Origin: Martinezella tropici
GTDB lineage: Bacteria; Pseudomonadota; Alphaproteobacteria; Rhizobiales; Rhizobiaceae
Direction of reading: 5' to 3'
Assembly: GCF_003287875.1 (NCBI RefSeq)
Contig: NZ_QMKK01000058.1
Coordinates: 22,323-86,322, forward strand
DNA: 64,000 bases
Position 1 is the stretch's first letter. The number at the start of each line of letters is the position of its first letter. Made by a program: the position numbers and the translations under genes. The notes under the pieces are model-generated. The model saw only the letters and a program-made list of their open reading frames with translations. It searched no databases and was not told where the DNA came from. Positions 50,462-59,300 of the stretch are shown piece by piece.

Positions 50462-51070
50462 TCAAAAACGTCGCACGAACAATCCGGTTGCCTCGTTCAT
50501 CCCGAGTAGTTTGTCGCTCTTGATAGGTTTCGAACCGACGACCCGATTTTACGAAGACCATTTGCCTCAAGCTGGAAATTCTTGTTACTTCTGTAACATG
50601 CGCTGAGGGTCGCAAGAAGTTCGACGCCTTTGTGTCTTTAAAATAAGCAAGCGCCTGTAGAACCTGTGGAGGCGGGCGTGAGGCTTTGTGAAGTGAAGGC
50701 AGGGATTTGCTGTTCAACAAGCGGCAAGCTGGCAGCATGAAGCATAGGCGTTTTGTGGGCGCCGTGTGCCGTGCTCCTTGACGGCGAGAATATTCCGATA
50801 GCATTCGTGGTATCGGTTCATCGGTACGGACGAACGCTTCTCATACAAGCAGCCGCCCCCTAATTTGCGCGATCCCTTTCATTGGCTGCCGAGTGACAAA
50901 TGTCCTTCAATGAAACGGCGGCTATGACAATCGGAAATTATATTTACCTCAACTAAAACGATTTGTGGGAGCAGTTTTCAACCCATCGACTTCCAATCCT
51001 CACTTGAGATTAATGGGATATACGGGCCAACGCACCGTCGGATTCATCGCCAGCAATGGGAGGTGATTGG
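50462..51070. other. Intergenic region between two LuxR-type genes
   Basis: About 600 bases with no supported gene. A minus-strand open frame (50442-50804) has no recognisable domain and overlaps the LuxR-type stop. A tRNA T-arm-like string (GGTTTCGAACC near 50526) is present, but no tRNA can be folded around it. AT-rich DNA at 50930-50970 is the probable promoter region of the next gene. Confidence 0.5.
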
Positions 51071-51916
51071 ATGAATATCGCGCAGCTGAATGACTTGGAC
51101 CGACCCCTCATGGAGGAAACCATCCGTCTCTACGAACACGAACCAGATCTGCAGAATTTGCCATCAATCCTCTTTGACACGGTGGCCCGACTGATCGATG
51201 CCGATGTCGTCACGTATGCGGAGTTTCATCACAAGAGCAAAGACTTTCGGGCCCTGGTTTCGGTAGAGGATGATGCCGCTGCGCGAGGAGCGGGCATGGC
51301 TGCCTACGCCCGCCATATGCACAGCCATCCTTTCTGGCAGAACACGCCAGAGTTTTATGGCGACCAGGCGCTGCGGGAATCAGATTTTTTCGATGACGAG
51401 ACCTATCTCAACCTTCCGATCGTAAAAGAGGTCTTCCTCCCATCTCGAGCGCGACGGATCATGAAAATGATCATTGCGCATGACGATTATGTCGTCGACA
51501 TCGCCGGGTTCAGAGTGATCGGGCGCGCGGCTTTCAGCGACCTCGAGCGTGATCGGCTGGTCGCTTTTCGTCCGCATATCATTCGCAGCTATCGTCAAGC
51601 GCAAGAGCGCACACTGGCCAAACTCACGCCGATCAATCGACTGCGCATTGCGTTTCCACGGTTGAGCCCGCGTCAACTTGAAGTAGCCTCGTGGGTTGTT
51701 CAAGGAAAATCCAATGAGGATATCGCAACCATTCTGGATGTCGGCATTGATACGGTAAAAGCGCATGTCAAAGCGCTCTATAGCAGGATCGGCGCCGAGG
51801 GGCGCCTTGCCGCCGCCGTGATCGCTCATACTACCCCACCATTTTCCGAGCTTCCCCCCCTTTGGAAGCTAACGTCATCGGCTTGGGGTAGGCAGCATAG
51901 ACCGATCCAGCGCTGA
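51071..51916 (+). CDS. Second LuxR-type (GerE HTH) transcriptional regulator
   Basis: Regulator of 281 residues starting at the ATG at 51071 after GGGAGGTGA. The N-terminal sensor (about 1-190) includes the segments LFDTVARLIDADVVTYAEFH and YARHMHSHPFWQN, and looks GAF-like; the C-terminal HTH is FPRLSPRQLEVASWVVQGKS, then NEDIATILDVGIDTVKAHVK. The two LuxR-type proteins share layout but little sequence, so they are not a recent duplication. The tail after the HTH (about 30 residues) is unusual. Its target could be the nitrile operon upstream or the repeat-protein/RHS pair downstream; there is no direct evidence for either. Confidence 0.85.
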   Translation: MNIAQLNDLDRPLMEETIRLYEHEPDLQNLPSILFDTVARLIDADVVTYAEFHHKSKDFRALVSVEDDAAARGAGMAAYARHMHSHPFWQNTPEFYGDQALRESDFFDDETYLNLPIVKEVFLPSRARRIMKMIIAHDDYVVDIAGFRVIGRAAFSDLERDRLVAFRPHIIRSYRQAQERTLAKLTPINRLRIAFPRLSPRQLEVASWVVQGKSNEDIATILDVGIDTVKAHVKALYSRIGAEGRLAAAVIAHTTPPFSELPPLWKLTSSAWGRQHRPIQR

Positions 51917-52439
51917 TCAGAGCTCATTTATGAGCTTGGCTTTGATGTGATTTCGCTCTCTCCAGAAACAGTCAGGCGATAAGAATACCCCGATCGTGCG
52001 CGACGCCGAGTTCGGCTCGAAACAGATCTGGCTCGGCTGTCCGCTCCGGTATCACCCTTTTGATCAACGAGAAATCGGACATCTCGTGTTCCGATGAGAA
52101 ACATGTCTTCCAATGGGACACATCAGCCCGTTGCGCTCAGCAAAGCGACGCTCATCAGCCCGATCCTTACCCTTTCGGGTAATGGCATCGCGCCGTGAAA
52201 ACGATCAAAGTCATCAAGCCATTCGTTCAACCGCGAATGGCGCTGGCATCGAGGAGAAATGGCTATGACGCGCATTAACTCCGAATGACCCACGTTTCAT
52301 GAATGGCGCAAACGCGCCAGACGAACCGAACCGCACCACACGGTGCGCCAACCGCTGCAGCCAGTCAGATCCGCAGGAATAAAGCCGCGCCAGCTCGCCG
52401 GCTGGCCCCTTCCATCCATTCAAAACCAGGATTTCAGCG
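51917..52439. other. Intergenic region upstream of the repeat-protein/RHS pair
   Basis: About 520 bases without a supported gene; minus-strand open frames here lack start signals and domains. GCCATTCG (52218-52225) and CGAATGGC (52234-52241) make a perfect 8-base inverted repeat with an 8-base loop, about 200 bases before the downstream gene, which may be regulatory. Confidence 0.4.
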
Positions 52440-53336
52440 ATGCCCCTGACCTATCAAACCATGAGTCTCAGCCCTATCCAGAACCATACCTTCACTTTCC
52501 CTGACACGATCAGCCAGTTCGCGGTCGGCATCTCGTCCTTCTACTTCGCTTTCAGCGAAGATCATCACGTCCAGCAGATCAGCCTCGCCCTCACGTCGAA
52601 TCAGGTAGCACCCACACAGGTCTCCGTCGCTGTGAACGGCGTATTGAGCGACGCAAGCGGCAACACGGTCGACCTCAGCAAATCCTATGTGACCGTCGTG
52701 GTCGTCGCGTGGACGGGCGCAACCACCACCACCAACCTGCTTTCCGCGCCGTTCTCCGTGGCGAGCGGATCCAACAACGAAAGTCCGCCGATCAGTCTGC
52801 CGGACTCGTTCCATTCCATACTGCAGGCCTGCATGAGCGGCTTTTATCTCGCCTATCCGCAGACCGATCATCATGTCCTGAATGTCAATGCTTCGGTCGG
52901 AAGCACGGCCAACGGTTCCGACGGATACATCACGGTCACTGCGAATATGTCGGACGATTCGGGCAACACGGCGCAGAACCCGACGGGAACGGGGTTCCTG
53001 GTCGCAAGCTCCGACAAAATGCCCTCCTTCATCGTAGTGCCATACACCGCGCAAGACGCCGGCCAGCAGACGATCCCGATGGGATCGGTGAAACTATCCG
53101 ATGCCTTCGTGCTCCTGACCGGCTTCCAGGTACAGTTCCCGGACAATGATGATCACGAGATCAGCGATATTGGTGCTGGCCCGAATACCTGGGTCTGCCA
53201 GAGTGACGATACGGGCTCCAGGGTCGTGAGCTCGGGCGTCTGGGCCTGGATGAGCAACGACGATGGCGACACGCAGGACATGTCGCTGAGCAGCGCTAGC
53301 GTCATCGCGGTTGGCATCCTCGACCAGTCCGAATAG
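52440..53336 (+). CDS. Protein of three tandem Asp-His repeats, unknown function
   Basis: I do not recognise a named family. The 298 residues form three similar blocks of about 95 residues. Each has a strand with the motif F-x-(F/V)-x-(F/Y)-x-x-x-D-x-H: FYFAFSEDHHVQQISLAL (34-51), FYLAYPQTDHHVLNVNASV (135-153) and FQVQFPDNDDHEISDIGAG (229-247). Each is followed by a strand-rich stretch with SDxSGNT or similar (71-76, 171-177, 272-278). The protein is acidic, beta-rich and Ser/Thr/Asn-rich, with no signal peptide or membrane segment. The layout recalls lectin-like or calcium-binding beta sandwiches. It lies 27 bases before the giant RHS-type gene and is surely its operon partner; a targeting, chaperone or adhesive role would be inference. 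Confidence 0.75.
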   Translation: MPLTYQTMSLSPIQNHTFTFPDTISQFAVGISSFYFAFSEDHHVQQISLALTSNQVAPTQVSVAVNGVLSDASGNTVDLSKSYVTVVVVAWTGATTTTNLLSAPFSVASGSNNESPPISLPDSFHSILQACMSGFYLAYPQTDHHVLNVNASVGSTANGSDGYITVTANMSDDSGNTAQNPTGTGFLVASSDKMPSFIVVPYTAQDAGQQTIPMGSVKLSDAFVLLTGFQVQFPDNDDHEISDIGAGPNTWVCQSDDTGSRVVSSGVWAWMSNDDGDTQDMSLSSASVIAVGILDQSE

Positions 53337-53363
53337 CAACCCATCCTTGCTGGGGACCTTCCT

Positions 53364-56300
53364 ATGTCAGACTCCACTTCTCAACTTCCGCCGATCCGTA
53401 CCTTCCAGTTCGATACCAGCGCTGTTGCGTCGCTTGACAGCAATGTCAACCAGTTCCGCGGCGACATTAATCTAACGCAGGCATTGCTGGCGATGCCAGG
53501 TCGACTGAGTGGTGACGGGCTGGATATATCGGTGTCGTTGCTCTACCAGAGCAACGTCTATCGCGACGCGACGGCATGGAACCGGGATGCGCCCACGAGC
53601 ATAGCCGGACTGGGCTGGACCCTGCCTGCGACATTGATCGAGCTCGATGATGGCGGCGCCCCAACGCCAGGCACACGGCAATACACTTATGTGAGCGGGG
53701 GAATTCCCACGCCGCTTGCGCGGGAACCGGAAACCTCGAACCTTTTCGCGGTGGACGCGTTGCTCGCCAATGATCTTGAGGACGGCCAGCCCGTGCCGGC
53801 CGCCCTCCGCGCCGAATTTGTCCGTCGCGGCTTCAACCTGTCGTTGGTGACGATGGTCTCCGCCACCTCCTCGACGGCATGGACCCTGTCCGATGACGAC
53901 AACCAGCAGCTCTTTGACCTCGCGCTTGTCGACACCCAGCTTCAGGTCCTAGACGGAGGCGAGGCGTACCAGCTGGTCAACTACGCATTCCGCAAGATCC
54001 TCTACTATCCACCTTACGAACGATGGGTCGTCGTCAACGAAGACGGCCACCGAATGTCCTTTGGGGGGCTCGAAGCGCCAACGGCACAGGGTTACGCGAC
54101 TTCAGTCGGTAACAGCATCGAGTGGGGCGTACGCTGGTCCCTTGATGGCGGAGCAGCCTCGGCCATATGGGAAGGTGCGAGCGACGTGACATCCGGCCAG
54201 TGCCAATATGCGCGGGTCTGGCATCTAGCCGTATGCTCGGTTCTCTGGGGCGATTCGATCGCATATGGCTATAATGAATGGGTGCGGGATCCGTCCACGG
54301 GGCTGATCCCGGACGTGGAGCAACCCGTCGGCGCCGGCGGCCTGCCCTACACCAAGGCCTGCTACCTCACCAGCATCACCGACGTGTTCGGCCGCAAGGC
54401 CGTCTTCCAGTATGGTGACAAGTTGTGGGACGATTCCACGCCCGAGAGCGCGCGGGAATATGCCGATCCGCACAAGCTCAAGCCGGACATGACGGCGAAC
54501 GCATATCAGGATCGGTACGAAACGAAATTCCTCGAAGGCATCGCCGTGCAGGACGTCACCGGTGCGTCGATGTTCAGCCTGGCGCTCGCCTATCTGCCGA
54601 CCCAGTCTGCCGGCGGGGATGACAGCCCCGTCGCCAACGTAACTTCCTATGCCGGCGCACTGTACGGCGACACCTGCAAGCGATTCCTCACCGGCGTCAC
54701 CTTCCAGAATGCTTCGGGAGAGGCCCTGCCCGGGCTCATCTTCGACTACTATTTCGATACCTCGCTGTCGGGATCGAGCCCGGGTGCTCTGAAATCCATC
54801 ACCTATCCGCAAGGCGCCGTCGCCACCTATACCTATACGCAGCAGCAACTCGCAGTCTGCGAGCGGATGGTAAGCGTCGGACCGCCTTCGGACGATTTAC
54901 AGGGTGCGGAACCACGGGCCTTCTTCGGCTCCGATTATGTCGTCACCACCTGGTACAATACGAGCCAGGGCAAGCTTTCATTGCAGGTCTACACGTGGCT
55001 TGGACGCTGGATCGAATGGTCGCTCACCGACGATACTGTTCTCTTCAGCAGTGTCGACGGCCTCGACCTGACGACGCTTAACGTCGTCGCCAGCGAAAAT
55101 TTCTTCGCACTCTCCTTCACGAGCAGTAGCGAGACCGATCTTTACGTCTTCCAGAGGGACGTAGCCAGGCCAGGTCAATGGGTGCCGGCCACGGTCGACG
55201 GTACCACAACAGCGCCCAACCAGCCGACGCGAAGCTACGCGCCTTCGGGTGGAACAGTGGATGTCGTCGGGGGCAACACCTTCCTGCTCGTCATCTGCAT
55301 GGACCCCGATCATTCGTCCTACGGCTACGATCGGCTCACCTGGCGCTGGACCAGTGCGAGCTGGACGCTCGAATCCTTCACGCTGTCGCAATATGCATGG
55401 GCAACGGCGATGAACGAGTATCAGCTGATCCTGGACGAGACGGGAAAGGCGGAATTGTCCTTCCTGTCACCCGGTCTCGTCTGGAGCCAACCGGCGATCC
55501 TGACGCTGCCCGATTTCAGCTTCGTATACTACGACCGGGTGACGCTGGTGCCGTCCGCCTCCTTCGTGGTGATGAGCAACCTGCAGACCGACAACTCCCA
55601 GTCGCGCGGCTACGAACTCACCTTTCTTCAATGGGACGCGGCTTACGCATTCCCCTCGACCGTGACGAGCTTCACCTTCAACGACCGCCTGGAAGCGAGC
55701 GGAAGTTACAAGACGCCCTATATTCCGACCATTATCGGCAACACGATGGTCGCGGTGGCCGCACATGTGCTGCGCTACAACGGCCAGACCTGGCTTGAGA
55801 ATTCGCAGCTCGTGCCCGCAAGCCTGCCGTCGGGATCGCAGCAGCGCTATGCCTACGGTCCGGACTACGCGATCCAGATCATAGTGCCAGGCGGCGGTGT
55901 CGGAACCACCACGGCAAAGGTCCTGTCCTTCGATCCCGACGCGGACTCCTCGTCGTGGACGCGAAGCCCGGTGACGCCAGCGCAGGGGCTCTCAAACCCA
56001 CCCGGCTATTCGGCGACGGCCAATTGGCCGTCCGCCGGTGGCGAAGACTTCATGAACATCGGCCAATATCTCTATTTCCGTGGAACAGCCACGGATTGGG
56101 ATGACGTGCTGACCCAGTCTCCGAATGCTGACCTTCAGCAGCTGGTGAACCAGGCGCTCGGCTCCGCCGATGGCTATGTGCTGAATGCCGAGTCCGTCAT
56201 CAACGAGGGGCCGACCTTCCTTGGGTATTACGTCTATGACATCGCAGATTCGACAAACGATCAGGCCGCGGTGCTGGTACTCAAGAATGGCGGCGTCTAC

Positions 56301-59300
56301 GGTGCGGCCCAGACACTCTCGTCGGAGCGCATCTACACGCCTGCCGAAAGCGTCCCCACCACGCCCGGACAGACACCGGGCGGACCGGAAGCGTTTGCCG
56401 CATATCCGAGCACGGATTCGGATTTCGACCACGCCTCGGCGATCCTCCTGCACCGCTATGCCGGCGACGCCATCGACGGAGCACTGACCCATTACGCGGT
56501 CACCGGCATCTCCATCACCGACGGTTTCGGGGCGACTGCCGCGACGACCTATTTTCCCGATCCCGATCAGGCTGCCTGCGATCCGACAGGGCTCGTGGTC
56601 AAGTATTATGAGGTCACGACCTACCCCGGCACCGCAGATGCTTCGCAACCGACCTATGGCTCCAAGGTCACGCGATATCTCAACGGCCTCGCCGTTGCTA
56701 CCGGCGCAGACTACTACAACATGCTCGACGGCTTGCTGCAAAGCGCGGAGACGCTCGACAGCCAGGGCAACTTGCTGGCCCAGACCGAGAATACATGGCA
56801 GGCTTACACAACTCGTGCCTCCGACCCCTCCGACCCAGAAGCGCCACTACTGAACCTGAAGGGCGCCTACGTTCTTCAGGTCCAGCAGATCAAGATGGAG
56901 GATGGCGTCGCCAGCACGCAGACGACAGGCTACGTCCCCGAGGGTCTCGCCGCGCCCTTCTCCGGTCAGCCAGTATCGACACAGACGCTCGTCTATGGCG
57001 GCAGCGGTGCACAGGAAACCTTCACCACCACCACGACCTACGGATATGAGATCGACGCGACGCTGCTTGCGCAGCACATGCTGACCAAGGTGGCGCAATC
57101 TACGACCAGCTGGGCCTCGGGCAATGCCGCCGCGGTGCCGATCAAGGCAACCGCCATGACCTATGCCGGCTTCCCCAGCAGCTATGGGCAGGATGTGCTC
57201 GTCCCGGCAAGGGAGGCAACCTTTGCCTGGACGGGTACGGCGGCGATCGCTTTTCCGTTCTCCTCCTACAATCCTGGCTCTGTCCCGGACGGATGGATTC
57301 GCAACTCGCTCATCCAAGGGCGCACCACCTCGGGCCAGCTTACCGAGATGGCGGATGCCTGCGGCGTCATTCAATCGACGCTCTACGGCACCGCGCCGGA
57401 GCTTCCGATCGCGCGCATCACCAATGCCTCGCTCTCGCGTGGGGAATGTGCCTATCTCGGTTTCGAGCCTTATGAGAGCAACGCGGCGTGGACCATGCAG
57501 GGCACGCAGCTCGTCACGGGCGACGCGCATAGCGGAACGAACAGCCTCAGCCTGCCGGGCGGCGGGACCGCCATGCTTGCCACCGCGGTGACACCCGCGA
57601 ACCTCTCCCAGCTCTACCTGCTCGGCTTCTGGTATAAGACGCCGGCCGGTTTCTCGCCGGGCACCGGCAGCGGCTTCACCGTGGTCGTCACGGTCGATGG
57701 TCAGGTGACGGAGGCGCTCGGCGCTGCATTCGACGACACCCGCGGCGTGTGGACATACCGGACGCTCGGCATCCCGCTTATCGCCGGCCAGGCCTCGATC
57801 GAGCTGATCGTCCAAGCCACCAACACCGCAGAGGATGCGGTGCTTGTCGACGACGTGCTGATAACGCCGATGGTAAGCAAGGTCTCCGTGCGGGCCTATG
57901 ATGCCGCAACCCACCAAGTCACGGCGATGGTCGACTCGGCAGGGCATACGATGCGGTGCATCTACGATAGCTTCCAGCGGCTGGTAGCCAAGGTTGGCCC
58001 TCAGGAGCAAGTCAAGGAACTCGTCCAGGTCTCCCTGTCGCGCGCGGGCAACACGACCGATGCGTTCGACGCTGGCAACCCCAACGCCAATCTGTCGCTG
58101 GAACCCGCCGATGGCGGCACGCTGGAGACCTTCTGCACGGGCGATGAGTGGCAGAATCGCTGGCAAGCCAGCGCCACATCGACGAACTGGAGCGTCTCCA
58201 GCGGCGCGCTGTCGCACAAGGCGAGCGTCGACGATACGCTGATCTGGCAGGGCTCTTCACCCACCACCTCGGCCCTTTATTTCGAGGTGCTTCCGCCTGC
58301 GACACTGGCCGGTCCATTGACCGTTTCCTTTGCCCAGGGCTACCGGATCGCCTTCGATCAGGATGCCGGCTACAGCTTCACCGATCCGAGCGGCAACACG
58401 GTTCAGACGCCGTTGACCAACCCGCCGCAGATGGCGACGGAGTGGCTCACGGTCTTTGGTGACGGCCTCGTGCTGTTCTTCGGCGATGGCCAACTCCTGT
58501 TCAGTGCCAGCGTTCCTCTCGACAGCCTGGATCCGATCGCGATCTCGACCGGTCCGAACCTCCTCTCCTTCCGCAACCTGGCAATGGTCGCGGCGCCACG
58601 GGTATCGCTCTCCTACACCGACGCCTCCGGCCAAGATCGTCAGAAGCAACAGCTTCTGGGCCAGGATGCGGTGATCTCCGCCACCATTCACGATCCGCTC
58701 GGCCGAACCGTGGCGGTCACCCGCATGGCCCCGGCCAGCTTCGGTGCGGACGCGGCGCTGCCGCTACTAAGCTATCACCCGGACTTCGTCGATGTAGCGG
58801 GCTTCCTTGCCACGATGAATGGAAGCTGGGAGATGACCGGGGACTTGGCCGACTACTATGCAGGCCAGTCCGACGGGACGGTGCCTCGCTCAGACGACGA
58901 GGGCTACCCATATTTCGGCTACTTGCTCGAAGCCTCGCCCCGAAAGCGACGCCTGGAGCAAGGGCAACCCGGCAAGGCCTACGCGATCCACGACGTCGAC
59001 AGCACGGCACCGGCCGATCGCCAGACAACACAGTTTCTTTACGGACCAAACGGCAGCTCGCCCTTCGATCTGCCGCAGGGAGACTACGTTGCCAACACGC
59101 TGATCAGCCCGCTGAAGACGCAATCGATTACCCTGCGCGACACGATGGGCCGCAAGCTTGCCTCTTCGCTCACGGATATCGCCGGCGAAGTCGCAGGGCA
59201 AGGGCAAGCCATCGCCACCTTCGCCGATGCCGCGGGGGCAGCAGCGGCCACCCTGCAGACCCGCCAGCCGAATTTCTACACCGAGACGCCGCAATCGGAC

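Noticed and set aside
50521..50560. tRNA 3'-end-like string around GGTTTCGAACC
   Set aside because: The T-stem would have a mismatch, and no acceptor, anticodon or D arm can be matched on either strand.
50442..50804. Minus-strand frame of 120 codons between the LuxR-type genes
   Set aside because: No start signal and no recognisable feature; overlaps the end of the first LuxR-type gene.
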